A DNA stretch of 64,000 nucleotides from JACVRW01 sp963757815 (GCA_963757815.1 CAVWSN010000035.1:186001-250000), one strand, 5' to 3'; counted from the first letter of the stretch, positions 52,241 to 61,417 are shown. Notes: generated by a model not told the origin, from the sequence alone. Numbers and translations: made by a program.

Positions 52241-52556
52241 TCGGGTGGTGGCGCCAGGACGATCTCGCGTATGGGCTGGGTAAGGGGGTGTGCACGATCC
52301 GCCGCGGCTGGATGGGACGCGATCGAAGATCGTTCGGCGCCGAGCTCGGGACGGTGCCGTACCTTTCCGGATTGACCACCCATATGGTGGTCAGGTCGGC
52401 AAGGTGGAGTGGGATCCCGGATTGCGGCTGGCGGGGTGCCGATGAAGATTCGAACAGGGCTGGAATCCGCCGAAGATTATTCACCCGGGAGGACGGCAGT
52501 GGCCGTGATCCACGACCCCTTCCCCAGCCCTAACCGGCCGGCGGAGACCAACCCGG
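52241..52556. ncRNA. Candidate structured RNA element, copy B
   Basis: It fills the 364-bp gap between ispG and the acyl-CoA synthetase gene. The closing stem pairs 52273-52287 with 52516-52530 (14 of 15; U-C mismatch at the ninth pair). The outer stem 52241-52246/52551-52556 keeps pairing while its inner base pair changes from G-C in copy A to U-A. The inner helix is 52396-52401/52437-52442. A copy-specific 8-bp hairpin (TGACCACC, 52373-52380, with 52386-52393) has no equivalent in copy A. Identical block: 52321-52339. If read on the minus strand it would end about 40 nt before the ispG start. Confidence 0.6.
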
Positions 52557-52566
52557 TGAGAACGCC

Positions 52567-54333
52567 CTAGGCGTACAGCGCCTCGATCTCGCTCGCGTAC
52601 TTCTCCAGGATCGGCTTCCGCTTCAGCTTCATCGTGGGAGTGAGCTCGTCGCCGCCCGGCTGCCATTCCTCGTCGAGGATCGTGAACTTCTTTATCTGCT
52701 CGACGCGGGCGAGCTGCTCGTTGGCGGCGTCCACGCCCCGCTGCACCTCGGCCTGGACCGCCTCGGCTCCGTTCTTCTCGATGAACCCGGGGCCCACGTC
52801 GGGGTCGAGCGTGATCAGACCCACGTTGAACGGCCGCCCGTCCCCGATCGCGACGACCTGGCCGATCAGCGGGCTGGACGCCTTGACCTTCGCCTCGATG
52901 TTCGCCGGCGACATGTTCTTGCCGGCAGCGTTGATGATGAGCTCCTTCTTGCGGTCGACGATCTTGAGGTAGCCGTCCTCGTCGAACTCGCCGACGTCGC
53001 CGGTGTGGAGCCAACCCTCGTCGTCCATCGCCTCGCGCGTCTTCTCGGGCTGGTTGCGATAGCCGGGCATGACCATCGGCCCGCGCATCAGCACCTCGCC
53101 GTCCTCGGCGAGCTTGATCTCGGCGCCGGGCGAGATCGGTCCCACGGTCCCGATCTTGATCTTGTCGGGCGGGTTGCAGGTGCCGTAGCCGCAGGTCTCG
53201 GACATGCCCCAGAGCTCCGCCAGCGGGATCCCGATCGCGTGGAAGAACTCGATCACCTCGCGCGGGGTCGGCGCCGCCCCGACGTTCACCGACTCGACCT
53301 CGTCGAGCCCAAGCCGGGCGCGGACCTTCGAGAGGACGAGCTCATCCGCCTTCGCGTACTCCTGCGCGAGCTCCTCCGGGATCTCCTCGCCGGCCTGCTC
53401 GAGCCTGACCTTCTTCAGGCCGACCTCGAGCGCCCACTCCGTGGCCTGCCGCTTCGCGTCGTCCTGCTCGGCCGCGACGCCGGCCTCGAGCGCCGCCTTC
53501 AGCTTCTCCCAGATGCGCGGCACCGCGAAGAACCAGGTTGGATGCACCTCGGGCAGGTACGCCACCACCTGGCGCGGATCGGGGCAGCAGGTGGTGGTGA
53601 AGCCGAGCATGATCGGCAGGTAGTGACTGCAGGCGCGCTCGGCGATGTGCGCCATCGGCAGCCAGGAGACCACGCGCCCGTCGGACGGGAAGGCGATCAC
53701 TTCGTCGAAGCCGTTGACGGCCGAGAGCAGGTTCGCGTGCGTCAGCTGGACGCCCTTGGGCGGCCCGGTGGTGCCGGAGGTGTAGATCAGCGTGAGGATG
53801 TCGTCGGGCGTGACCGCCTGCCAGGCCGCCTCGAAGTCGAACTCGGGATCGCCCTCGGCCTCGACGTCCGCGACCGTCAGCGCCTCGTCGAGCCCGGTGG
53901 CGTCCACGACGATGATGTGCTCGACGCTCTCGATCGCCCTGATGCGGTCGAGGAACGCCTTCTCGGTCACGACGATGCGGGCCCCGGCGTCCTGCACCTG
54001 GTAGGCGATCTGCTCCGGCGCGTAGGTGTTGTAGACGGAGAACGGCGTGGCGCCGAGATGCAGCGCGGCCGAGTCGAAGAAGTGGAACTCCGGCCGGTTG
54101 GTGAGCATGATCCCGAGCGCGGCGCCGCGCTCGAGGCCGAGGTTGGCCAGCCCGGCCGCCAATGCCTGCACCTTCTCGGCGTACTCGGCCCAGGTCATCG
54201 AGAACTCGTCGCCCTTCAGGCGGAGCGCCACGCGCTGCGGATGAGCCTGCGCCGTCAGCTGAAAGGCCTCGGCAACGGTGGATGCGTCGAGGCCCGCAGG
54301 CCTCTCTGTTCGGCCTGCAGTTGTGACCTCCAT
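52567..54333 (-). CDS. Long-chain fatty-acid-CoA ligase (FadD15-like)
   Basis: 588-aa AMP-forming acyl-CoA synthetase. P-loop ILTLIYTSGTTGPPKGVQLTHANL, adenine motif ELWGMSETCGYGTCNPP, hinge motif GWLHTGDVGEFDEDGYLKIVDRKKELIINAAGKNMSPANIEAKVK, and the C-terminal catalytic Lys in TPTMKLKRKPILEKYASEIEALY. It is of the long FadD15/ACSBG-like type with the PRIWEKLKAALEAG insertion. ATG 54333. It activates fatty acids for degradation or lipid synthesis, perhaps feeding the WS/DGAT. A hairpin separates it from rseP. Confidence 0.94.
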   Translation of the reverse strand: MEVTTAGRTERPAGLDASTVAEAFQLTAQAHPQRVALRLKGDEFSMTWAEYAEKVQALAAGLANLGLERGAALGIMLTNRPEFHFFDSAALHLGATPFSVYNTYAPEQIAYQVQDAGARIVVTEKAFLDRIRAIESVEHIIVVDATGLDEALTVADVEAEGDPEFDFEAAWQAVTPDDILTLIYTSGTTGPPKGVQLTHANLLSAVNGFDEVIAFPSDGRVVSWLPMAHIAERACSHYLPIMLGFTTTCCPDPRQVVAYLPEVHPTWFFAVPRIWEKLKAALEAGVAAEQDDAKRQATEWALEVGLKKVRLEQAGEEIPEELAQEYAKADELVLSKVRARLGLDEVESVNVGAAPTPREVIEFFHAIGIPLAELWGMSETCGYGTCNPPDKIKIGTVGPISPGAEIKLAEDGEVLMRGPMVMPGYRNQPEKTREAMDDEGWLHTGDVGEFDEDGYLKIVDRKKELIINAAGKNMSPANIEAKVKASSPLIGQVVAIGDGRPFNVGLITLDPDVGPGFIEKNGAEAVQAEVQRGVDAANEQLARVEQIKKFTILDEEWQPGGDELTPTMKLKRKPILEKYASEIEALYA

Positions 54334-54351
54334 GGGAGGACCCTAGCCGGA

Positions 54352-54372
54352 GCACTCGGCTCGGCCGAGTGC
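54352..54372. terminator. Hairpin downstream of rseP
   Basis: A perfect 9-bp stem GCACTCGGC (54352-54360) / GCCGAGTGC (54364-54372) with a 3-nt loop, between the rseP stop and the acyl-CoA synthetase start on the same strand. No U tract follows, so it may be a weak terminator or an RNA-stabilising end for the rpsB-rseP operon. Confidence 0.45.
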
Positions 54373-54382
54373 GACGGATTCA

Positions 54383-55483
54383 TTATCGAACTCTGAAGCC
54401 TTCGCCGGAGAGCCTGTCTATGTCGTTCGACAGCCCCACCAGGAAGATCAGGATCACGAGCATGAAGCCCACAACCCCGGCGCGCTCCATGACGCTGAAC
54501 GGCACCGGCTTGCCGCGGATCTTCTCCACGATCGCCCAGAAGATGTGCCCGCCGTCGAGCGGCAGGAACGGGAACAGGTTCACGATCGCGAGCGAGAGCG
54601 AGATGATCGCGAGGATGAGCACCACCTGGGCCACGTCGTAGAGGATCGACTGGCGCGTCGTCTCGTAGGAGCCAACCACCCCCGAGATCTCCCTGCGCTG
54701 CTCGGGGTCGATCAGGCGGGCGGGCAGCTCGAGCGTGGCCTTCGTGACGAACCAGAAGCGGTCGGCCGCGACCTCCACTGACCGGCCGAAGGGGAGCGTC
54801 TCGCGCGGCCCGGTCTGGTAGGCGAAGCCGAGCCGGGTACGGCCGGTCTCGTCGGAGTCGGGGTTCGGGGCGTCCGGGTCGTAGATCGGTGTGAGCTCGA
54901 ACGTCCGTTCGCGCCCGTTCCGCTCCACGGTCACGGTCACTGGGGTGGCCGCCTCGCAGCCCTTCGTCTGCCGGCCCGGACAGCGGTGCGAGGCGATCTC
55001 CTCCTGGAACACCGCGGCGTCGCCGCGCTTGCCGTCCACCGCCACGAGCCTGTCGCCCGACTTGAGCACGCTCGCGGCGGGATAGCCCTTCTCCATCAAG
55101 CCGACCTTGGTGGTCGCGGTCTCCGGGCCGATCAGGAAGAAGAACACCCACAGGAGGACGAACGCGAGCAGCAGGTTCACCGCCGGCCCGGCCGCGATCA
55201 CCACGATTCGCTTCCACACCGGCTGCGAGTAGTAGGCGCGAGTGCGCAGCTCGTCCGAGAGCTCCTCGGACGGGTTCATGCCGGTGATTCGCACGTAGCC
55301 GCCGGCCGGAATCGCCCCTATCGCGTACTCGGTCTCCCCGACCTTCCTCGAGACCAGCGTGGGCGGGAAGAAGAGCGAGAACTTCTCGACCCGCATGCCG
55401 ACGGCCTTGGCGGCCGCGAAGTGGCCGAGCTCGTGCAGGATCACGAGGACCGCGAAGCCGACGAACGCGAGGAACCAGCTCAT
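54383..55483 (-). CDS. rseP: Site-2 intramembrane protease
   Basis: 366 aa from ATG 55483. M50 metalloprotease cutting membrane-bound anti-sigma factors or signal-peptide remnants. The zinc motif HELGH lies in the first helix (VLVILHELGHFAAAKAVGMRVEKFSLFFPP); GAIPAGGYVRITGM follows; a PDZ-like domain has YPAASVLKSGDRLVAVDGK; the third zinc ligand is in VNLFPFLPLDGGHIFWAI. It carries a Cys pair (HRCPGRQTKGCEA) in the PDZ insertion. It is the last gene of the rpsB-to-dxr operon. Confidence 0.94.
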   Translation of the reverse strand: MSWFLAFVGFAVLVILHELGHFAAAKAVGMRVEKFSLFFPPTLVSRKVGETEYAIGAIPAGGYVRITGMNPSEELSDELRTRAYYSQPVWKRIVVIAAGPAVNLLLAFVLLWVFFFLIGPETATTKVGLMEKGYPAASVLKSGDRLVAVDGKRGDAAVFQEEIASHRCPGRQTKGCEAATPVTVTVERNGRERTFELTPIYDPDAPNPDSDETGRTRLGFAYQTGPRETLPFGRSVEVAADRFWFVTKATLELPARLIDPEQRREISGVVGSYETTRQSILYDVAQVVLILAIISLSLAIVNLFPFLPLDGGHIFWAIVEKIRGKPVPFSVMERAGVVGFMLVILIFLVGLSNDIDRLSGEGFRVR

Positions 55484-56666
55484 GGATTCGGATTGAGGGC
55501 CGAAACCTCCGCAGCCGGCCGAGCCGGCTGCCTCGGCACGCGGCGACCCCCCGCGCGACTTCGCGCGCCGTCGAATCCGCCTCATAGAGGTCGCTGAAGT
55601 GGCGCACCGGCCGGCCCGGGAGCTCGGACAGCGTCGACTCGATCACCCGCGCGATCCCCGTGAACGAGAGCTCACCGCGCAGGAATGCGTGCACCGCCAC
55701 CTCGTTCGCCGCGTTCAGCACGCAGGGGGCCGTGCCGCCGGCCAGCGCCGCCTCGCGGGCGAGGCGCAGGCAGGCGAAGGTCTCGGTGTCGGGCGCCTCG
55801 AAGGTCAGCTCGCCGAGCTCCACGAGGTCGAGCGCGCGCACGGGCACGTCGGCGCGCTCGGGGTGGTGCAGGGCGTAGGAGATCGGGACGCGCATGTCCG
55901 GATAGCCGAGATGCGCGAGCGTCGCCCCGTCGTTCAGGTGCACGAGCGCGTGCACGATCGACTGCGGGTGCACCACCACATCGATGCGGTCGTACGGCGT
56001 GCCGAACAGGTGGTGGGCCTCGATCAGCTCGAGCCCCTTGTTCATGAGCGTGGCCGAGTCGATCGTGATCTTGCCGCCCATGTCCCAGGTGGGGTGGGCG
56101 AGCGCCTCCTCGGGCGTCACGCCGTCGAGGTCCGTGCGGCCCCGGAACGGCCCGCCGCTGGCGGTCAGGACGAGCCGGTCGACCGTGCCCGGCCGCTCGC
56201 CCGCGATCAGCTGCTGGAGCGCGGAGTGCTCGGAGTCGACGGGGATGAGCTGGGCGCCGGTGGCCTCGGCCAGCGCGGTCACGAGCTCGCCGCCGACGAC
56301 GAGGCTCTCCTTGTTCGCGAGCGCGAGGTCGATGCCCTCCCCGAGGGCCGCGACGGTGGGTCCGAGCCCGGCGGAGCCGACGAGGGCGTTCAGCACCAGG
56401 TCGCAGTCGGTGTCGGTGATCAGCTCTACGAGCCCCTCCGGGCCGGTCAGGATCTCGATCTCGGAGTGCTCGCCCGCCCTGGCGGCGGCGTCGGGGTCGG
56501 CGAGCGCGAGGCGCTCGACGCCATGCCTGTGGGCCTGCTCGAGGAGCAGCTCCCAGCTCGAGGACGCGGCCAGGCCGACCAGCTCGAGCTCGGCGCTGCC
56601 CTCGATCACCTCGAGCGCCTGCGTTCCGATCGAGCCGGTCGAGCCGACTATGAGGATCCTGCGCAC
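55480..56666 (-). CDS. dxr: 1-deoxy-D-xylulose 5-phosphate reductoisomerase, likely frameshift at the end
   Basis: Second step of the MEP pathway, NADPH-dependent. GTG 56666. NADP motif GSTGSIGTQALEVI, LANKESLVVGGELV, metal-binding PVDSEHSALQQ, TASGGPFRG, GKITIDSATLMNKGLELIEAHHLF and VVHPQSIVHALV. Near 55549 the frame runs past the expected end into non-homologous sequence; an indel in the six-base G/C run there would bring in a stop (TGA, 55480) that overlaps the rseP ATG by 4 bp. About 395 aa after repair. Upstream of it 188 bp separate cdsA; I see no gene there. Confidence 0.92.
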
Positions 56667-56854
56667 CCGGCTGAGTGTAGGAGGCGCGCCGTCCTCGTCA
56701 GCTCACAGCTGGGCGACGACGTCGAACCGGAGATCAGTCGGCTTCCGCCAGGTACCCGACTCCTTGTCGTCACGCGACACCAAGTCGGGAACGTTCAGCG
56801 CAGAGCGCAGCCGCGGGAAACGTCCTTCTGGTTCTTCCGCAACCGGCGGTCGGC

Positions 56855-57709
56855 TCAGCCGTAGCCCAACCCGACCGCCGCGTAGTAGGCCACCGGGATC
56901 GAGAACATCGCCGCGTCCAGGCGGTCGAGCACCCCGCCGTGGGCCCCGAACAGCGTGCCCGTGTCCTTGACCTCGAGGTCGCGCTTGACGAGCGACTCGA
57001 AGAGGTCCCCCACGGGGGCGGCAAGCGCCACCGCCGCGCCGATCAGGAGCGCGTCCGGCCCACTGAGCCAGTCCTGGTAGAGGCCGGCGAACCAGAACGC
57101 GGCCGTGCCGCCGAGGACGCCTATGACGAGGCCCTCGAGCGTCTTGTTGGGGGAGATCAGCGGCGCCAGCGGCGTCCGGCCGTAGAAGCGGCCACCGAAG
57201 TAGGCGAACGTGTCGCCCACGAAGGTCCCGATCAGGGTGTCGATGACGAGCCCGGTGCCGACCACGATCTCCTCCCCCGCATCCCCGGGCTCGACCAGCT
57301 CCCGCAGCCAGACCGCGTACACCATCGCAAGGCCGATCCAGAGAACGCCGAACAGCGTGGCGGCGATCGCCCACGAGACGTGCTCGCGCCGGGGCCGCAG
57401 CAGGGCGAGGAAGAAGGTGACCGGGAAGGCGGCCACCAGCACCATCACCACGTGGCGCGGCTCGCCGTACAGCGCCGCGGCGAGCAGCCCCGCGAGCGTG
57501 AGGAAGCCCGCCAGGGCGGCCGGCTGGACGCGGCCCATCAGCGTGTACAGCTCGTGCAGGGCGATCACGCCGAGCACGAGCAGGCCGAGCGCGAAGATCT
57601 CCCCGCCCTCGAGGACGATGAAGACCGCGAACGCGATCGCGGGGATCGCGACCAGTATGCGCGGCCCGAGATCGGAGCCGGCGCGCCGCCGCTCCCGCTG
57701 CGCCGACAC
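56855..57709 (-). CDS. cdsA: Phosphatidate cytidylyltransferase
   Basis: Makes CDP-diacylglycerol from phosphatidate and CTP, feeding the PgsA-type enzyme. 284 aa, GTG 57709, about seven membrane helices. The signature region SPNKTLEGLVIGVLGGTAAFWFAG and the C-terminal SxVKRxxxxKDxxxxxPGHGG-type motif appear as ESLVKRDLEVKDTGTLFGAHGGVLDRLDA. The usual PGHGG is here FGAHGG. Located 3 bp after uppS, as in most bacterial rpsB-cdsA operons. Confidence 0.94.
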   Translation of the reverse strand: MSAQRERRRAGSDLGPRILVAIPAIAFAVFIVLEGGEIFALGLLVLGVIALHELYTLMGRVQPAALAGFLTLAGLLAAALYGEPRHVVMVLVAAFPVTFFLALLRPRREHVSWAIAATLFGVLWIGLAMVYAVWLRELVEPGDAGEEIVVGTGLVIDTLIGTFVGDTFAYFGGRFYGRTPLAPLISPNKTLEGLVIGVLGGTAAFWFAGLYQDWLSGPDALLIGAAVALAAPVGDLFESLVKRDLEVKDTGTLFGAHGGVLDRLDAAMFSIPVAYYAAVGLGYG

Positions 57710-57712
57710 GCG

Positions 57713-58396
57713 CTAGCGGCCTCCGAAGCGGCGCCGGCGGGCGGTGTACTCCGCGAGTGCGGCCTCGAACGCCTCGCGGCTGAAATCCGGCCAGAGCTCG
57801 TCGCGGAACACGAACTCCGAGTAGGCGCACTGCCACAGGAGGTAGTTGGAGAGGCGCATCTCGCCGCTCGTGCGGATCAGGAGGTCCGGGTCGTGCATGT
57901 CGGGCGCGTAGAGGTGCCGGCGGAAGTCTTCCTCGTTCTCACCCGTGAAGGTTCGCGCCGCGTCGACGATCTCCGCCCTGCCGCCGTAGTTGAACGCCAC
58001 GAACAGGGTGATTCGCCGGTTGTCCGCGGTCTTCCCCTCCGCCCAGTCCATCCGGCGCGTGAGCTCCGCGGCGAGCCCCTCGCGGCGGCCGACGAAGCGC
58101 ATCCGCACGCCCTGCTCGTCCAGCTCCGGGGTCTCGCGGTCGATGCGCTCGGCGAACATCGCCATGAGCCCGTCCACCTCGGCCTGCGGGCGGGCCCAGT
58201 TCTCGGTCGAGAACGAGTAGACGGTGAGCTCCTCGATTCCGAGCTCGGCGGCATCGCGCAGCCGCGCCCTGACCACGTCCGCTCCCGCCTCGTGTCCGGC
58301 CAGCACCGGCAGCCCGCGCGCCCGCGCCCAGCGCCCGTTCCCGTCGGTGATGATCGCGACGTAGCGCGCCGTGGCGGCGTCGTCGCTCGTGCTCAC
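57713..58396 (-). CDS. uppS: Undecaprenyl (polyprenyl) diphosphate synthase
   Basis: Cis-prenyltransferase giving the lipid carrier for peptidoglycan. 227 aa, GTG 58396. The catalytic Asp is in AIITDGNGRWARARGLPVLAGHEAGA; TVYSFSTENWARP, FVAFNYGGRAEIVDA and DLLIRTSGEMRLSNYLLWQCAYSEF are conserved. The N-terminus is about 20 residues shorter than E. coli UppS but all motifs are intact. GTGA overlap with frr. Confidence 0.95.
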   Translation of the reverse strand: MSTSDDAATARYVAIITDGNGRWARARGLPVLAGHEAGADVVRARLRDAAELGIEELTVYSFSTENWARPQAEVDGLMAMFAERIDRETPELDEQGVRMRFVGRREGLAAELTRRMDWAEGKTADNRRITLFVAFNYGGRAEIVDAARTFTGENEEDFRRHLYAPDMHDPDLLIRTSGEMRLSNYLLWQCAYSEFVFRDELWPDFSREAFEAALAEYTARRRRFGGR

Positions 58397-58962
58397 ACCT
58401 CGAGGATTTCCTGTTCCTTGCCGGCGAGGGCCTGGTCGATGTCGCCGACGTGGGTGTCGGTCAGCTTCTGCAGCGCGTCCTCCGCACGGTGCTCCTCATC
58501 GGAGCCGACCTCACCCTCGTTCTTGAGCTCGCGCAGGTCGTGCATCACCTCGCGGCGGACGTTGCGCACCCCCACGCGGCCCTGCTCGGCGATGTTGTGC
58601 AGCACCTTCACGAGCTCCCTGCGGCGCTCCTCGGTCAGCTCGGGGATCTGCAGCCGGATCACCTGGCCGTCGTTGGAGGGCGTGAGGCCGACGTCCGACT
58701 CGAGGATCGCCTTCTCGATCAGCTTGATCGAGTTCTTGTCGTAGGGCGTGATCGTGAGCAGCCGCGCCTCGGTGGCGGAGACCTGCGAGAGCTGCTTGAG
58801 CGGGGTCCTGGCGCCGTAGTAGTCGACCTCGATGCGGTCGAGCAGGTGCGGCGAGGCGCGCCCGGTCCGGACCGTGGCGAACTCGCTCTTCGTCGCCTCG
58901 ACGGACCTGACCATGCGCGATCGGGCCTCGTCGAGGAAGTCCTTCAGGACGTCGTCGTTCAT
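58393..58962 (-). CDS. frr: Ribosome recycling factor
   Basis: 189 aa, full length for the family. Splits post-termination ribosomes with EF-G. Conserved parts: VEATKSEFATVRTGRASPHLLDRIEVDYYGARTPLKQLSQVSATEARLLTITPYDKNSIKLIEKAI and LTEERRRELVKVLHNIAEQGRVGVRNVRREVMHDLRELKNEGEVGSDEEHRAEDALQKLTD. ATG 58962 overlaps the pyrH stop by 4 bp. Confidence 0.97.
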   Translation of the reverse strand: MNDDVLKDFLDEARSRMVRSVEATKSEFATVRTGRASPHLLDRIEVDYYGARTPLKQLSQVSATEARLLTITPYDKNSIKLIEKAILESDVGLTPSNDGQVIRLQIPELTEERRRELVKVLHNIAEQGRVGVRNVRREVMHDLRELKNEGEVGSDEEHRAEDALQKLTDTHVGDIDQALAGKEQEILEV

Positions 58963-59684
58963 TCTCCCGGGGTCCTAACCACAGTTCCGACTCGCTCGCC
59001 GCACACTATCCGGTCGATGTTTCCCCCGTCGTCCATGTTGAAGACGTGGATCGGGAGCGAGTTGTCCATGCACAGCGACAGCGCCGTCGAGTCCATCACC
59101 GCCAGGCGCTGCTCGATCGCCTCGACATGCGAGATCTCCGGCAGGAAGCGCGCCTCGGGTTCGGTGCGCGGATCGGCGCTGTAGACGCCCTCGACGCCGT
59201 TCTTGGCCATCAGCAGCGCCTCGGCGTGGATTTCGAGTGCCCGCAGCGCCGCGGCGGTGTCCGTCGTGAAGAACGGGTTTCCGGTCCCGGCGGCGAAGAT
59301 CACGATCCGCCCCTTCTCGAGGTGGCGCATGGCGCGCCTGCGGATGTAGGGCTCGGCGACCTCGGAGATCGTGATCGCCGACTGAACGCGGGTGTGGGCG
59401 CCGGTGCGCTCGAGCGCATCCTGGAGCGCCAGGGCGTTCAGGACGGTGGCGAGCATCCCCATGTAGTCGCCCGTCGCGCGATCCATCCCGGCTGCCGCGC
59501 CCTTGAGCCCGCGGTAGATGTTCCCTCCGCCGACCACGATCGCGATCTCGACTCCCCGGTCGTGGACGGTCTTGACCTCGGCGGCGATCGCGGCGATGCG
59601 ATCGGGATCGGCCCCGTAGGGGAGATCGCCCATCAGGGCCTCCCCGGAGAGCTTCAGAAGGATCCGCTTGAAGGCTGGGGTCAC
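58959..59684 (-). CDS. pyrH: UMP kinase
   Basis: 241-aa amino-acid-kinase-fold enzyme phosphorylating UMP. KRILLKLSGEALMGD, IAIVVGGGNIYRG, ATGDYMGMLATVLNALALQDALE, FAAGTGNPFFTTDTAAALRA and MAKNGVEGVYSADPR are all typical. GTG 59684 overlaps the tsf stop (GTGA). The order rpsB-tsf-pyrH-frr is the common bacterial one. Confidence 0.97.
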   Translation of the reverse strand: MTPAFKRILLKLSGEALMGDLPYGADPDRIAAIAAEVKTVHDRGVEIAIVVGGGNIYRGLKGAAAGMDRATGDYMGMLATVLNALALQDALERTGAHTRVQSAITISEVAEPYIRRRAMRHLEKGRIVIFAAGTGNPFFTTDTAAALRALEIHAEALLMAKNGVEGVYSADPRTEPEARFLPEISHVEAIEQRLAVMDSTALSLCMDNSLPIHVFNMDDGGNIDRIVCGERVGTVVRTPGE

Positions 59685-60295
59685 GCCTCCCCGACCCGGA
59701 ACCGGGCGAAGCGACGGATCACGACGTTCTCGCCCGTCGCCGCGGCGAGCTCGGCGCGCAGCTCCTCGAGCGTCTTGCTGTCGTGCTTGTCCTCGTTCAC
59801 GTGCTTCTGGTTGAGCAGCACGACCTCGTCGAGGCGCTTCTTCAGCCTGCCCTCGACGATCTTCTCCTGGACGTTCTCGGGCTTGCCCTCGGCGGCGGCC
59901 TGCTCGCGGTAGACGCGCAGCTCGGCCTCCTTCCAGCCCTCGTCGACCTCGTCCTCGGAGACGTACTTCAGCTCGCCGGCGGCGGCCACGTGGAGCGCGA
60001 CGTCGCGGGCGAACTCCTGGAACTGGTCGGTCCGGGCCACGAAATCGGTCTCGCAGTTGATCTCGACGAGCGCGCCGATGTCTCCGTGGCCGTGGATGTA
60101 GCTCGACACCACGCCCTCGCTCGCGACGCGGCCGCCGCGCTTGGCGGCCGAGGCCTGGCCCCTAACTCGCAGGATCTCGATGGCCTTGTCCATGTCGCCG
60201 CCCGACTCCTGGAGGGCGGCCTTGGCGTCCATGATCCCCGCGCCCGTGCGCTCGCGCAGGGTCTTCACGTCTTGGGCGGAGATGGCGATGCTCAT
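59681..60295 (-). CDS. tsf: Elongation factor Ts, short form
   Basis: Nucleotide-exchange factor for EF-Tu. 204 aa. N-terminal UBA-like domain with VKTLRERTGAGIMDAKAALQESGGDMDKAIEILRVRG, followed by SYIHGHGDIGALVEINCETDFVART carrying the TDFV motif that contacts EF-Tu. The second subdomain is missing, as in Thermus; most actinobacteria have about 270-280 aa. The C-terminus (NVVIRRFARFRVGEA) is normal, so the short length is a lineage feature and not truncation. ATG overlaps the rpsB stop (TGATG). Confidence 0.96.
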   Translation of the reverse strand: MSIAISAQDVKTLRERTGAGIMDAKAALQESGGDMDKAIEILRVRGQASAAKRGGRVASEGVVSSYIHGHGDIGALVEINCETDFVARTDQFQEFARDVALHVAAAGELKYVSEDEVDEGWKEAELRVYREQAAAEGKPENVQEKIVEGRLKKRLDEVVLLNQKHVNEDKHDSKTLEELRAELAAATGENVVIRRFARFRVGEA

Positions 60296-61209
60296 CAGAC
60301 CTCCTCGTCAGGATCGAAGGTGCGCCGTTCGCGCGGGGCGGCGCCCTCGGGCACCGGCTGGGCGGGCTCATCGGGCGAGAAGCCGGCCTCCTCGGCCTCG
60401 CGCCGTGCGCGCTCCTCGGCCTCCTGGCGCTCGCGCTCCTCGGCCTCCCGGATGGCGCGCTCCTCCGCCTCGCGCCGCTCGGCCTCCTCGCGCTCGCGGC
60501 GGGCGGCCTCCTCCTCGGCGCGGAAGCGGAGCGCGCGGTCGCGCACCACGTCCGAGATCGCCTCGATGACCAGCTTGCAGGAGCGGATCGCGTCGTCGTT
60601 CCCCGGGATCACGTAGGTCACGGGATCGGGGTCGCAGTTGGTGTCGACGAGCCCGATGACCGGGATCTTCAGGCGCGTGGCCTCGCGGACGCCGATCTCC
60701 TCGGTCTTGAGGTCGACGACGAACATGGCGTCCGGCGGCCGCTGGAGGTTCGCCACGCCGCCGAGGTTGGTCTCGAGCTTCTCGCGCTCCGCCATCGCCG
60801 CGATCCGCTCGCGCACGGGCAGCAGGTCCATGGTGCCGGTCTCGCTCCAATCGCGCAGCTCGTGAAGGCGCTTGATGCGCTTGGAGATCGTCTGGAAGTT
60901 GGTTAGCAGCCCGCCCAGCCAGCGCTGGTCGACGTAGGGCATGCCGCAGGCGTCCGCGGCCTCCTTGATCGTGTCGCGGGCCTGCTTCTTCGTGCCGACG
61001 AACAGGACGGTGCCCCCGCGGCCGGCAAGCTCGCCCGCGAACACCTGCGCGTCGTGCAGCAACCTCTCGGTCTTCTGCAGGTCGATGATGTGGATGCCGT
61101 CCCGCTCGCCGAATATGAAGCGGCGCATCTTGGGGTTCCAGCGGCGCGTCTGGTGGCCGAAATGCACCCCGGCCTCCAGCAGCTCCTTGATGCCGATGTC
61201 GGTGGCCAA
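60295..61209 (-). CDS. rpsB: Small ribosomal subunit protein S2 with long charged tail
   Basis: 304 aa from TTG 61209, preceded by AAGGGAG at a good distance; the longer open frame to 61434 lacks homology. Core: ELLEAGVHFGHQTRRWNPKMRRFIFGERDGIHIIDLQKT, VDQRWLGGLLTNFQTI and VDTNCDPDPVTYVIPGNDDAIRS. After about residue 225 an approximately 75-residue tail of Glu/Arg/Ala repeats (EEERAIREAEERERQEAEER-type) follows, forming a predicted charged helix, longer than E. coli S2. First gene of the translation/lipid operon. Confidence 0.95.
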   Translation of the reverse strand: MATDIGIKELLEAGVHFGHQTRRWNPKMRRFIFGERDGIHIIDLQKTERLLHDAQVFAGELAGRGGTVLFVGTKKQARDTIKEAADACGMPYVDQRWLGGLLTNFQTISKRIKRLHELRDWSETGTMDLLPVRERIAAMAEREKLETNLGGVANLQRPPDAMFVVDLKTEEIGVREATRLKIPVIGLVDTNCDPDPVTYVIPGNDDAIRSCKLVIEAISDVVRDRALRFRAEEEAARREREEAERREAEERAIREAEERERQEAEERARREAEEAGFSPDEPAQPVPEGAAPRERRTFDPDEEV

Positions 61210-61390
61210 AGAGAGCTCCCTTGTGATTGTTGGACCGTCAACCCGCCGGCCGGCTCGCGGACCCGGGCTCTCTTGTGGCCCGGGCAGGGCCGCGGCCGCC
61301 TTTCCCGGCGGGGTCGAATTGCTGAACGGCGCAAGGATACTTATCCCTGCGCACGCGGCCGAGCCACGTGCTTCGGGCCTCTCTATCGAC

Positions 61391-61417
61391 GCGCACGCGG
61401 CCCGAAGCCGCGTGCGC
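61391..61417. other. Perfect inverted repeat upstream of rpsB
   Basis: GCGCACGCGGC (61391-61401) and GCCGCGTGCGC (61407-61417) form an 11-bp perfect stem with a 5-nt loop. It lies 25 bp from the rluD terminator and 182 bp upstream of the rpsB start. No U tract. It could be part of the rpsB leader or a second terminator. The rest of the 266-bp gap (61210-61475) shows no gene. Confidence 0.4.

Noticed and set aside
52240..52560. Cobalamin-type riboswitch, because of GGAGACC and GGCCACTGCC-like strings
   Set aside because: The strings are on different strands or in the wrong order, the core B12-box consensus is not met, and copy A is not upstream of a gene.
56667..56854. Small gene in the dxr-cdsA gap (frame ending KPTDLRFDVVAQL)
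   Set aside because: No start codon with a ribosome-binding site and no recognised family; could be a remnant but support is too weak.
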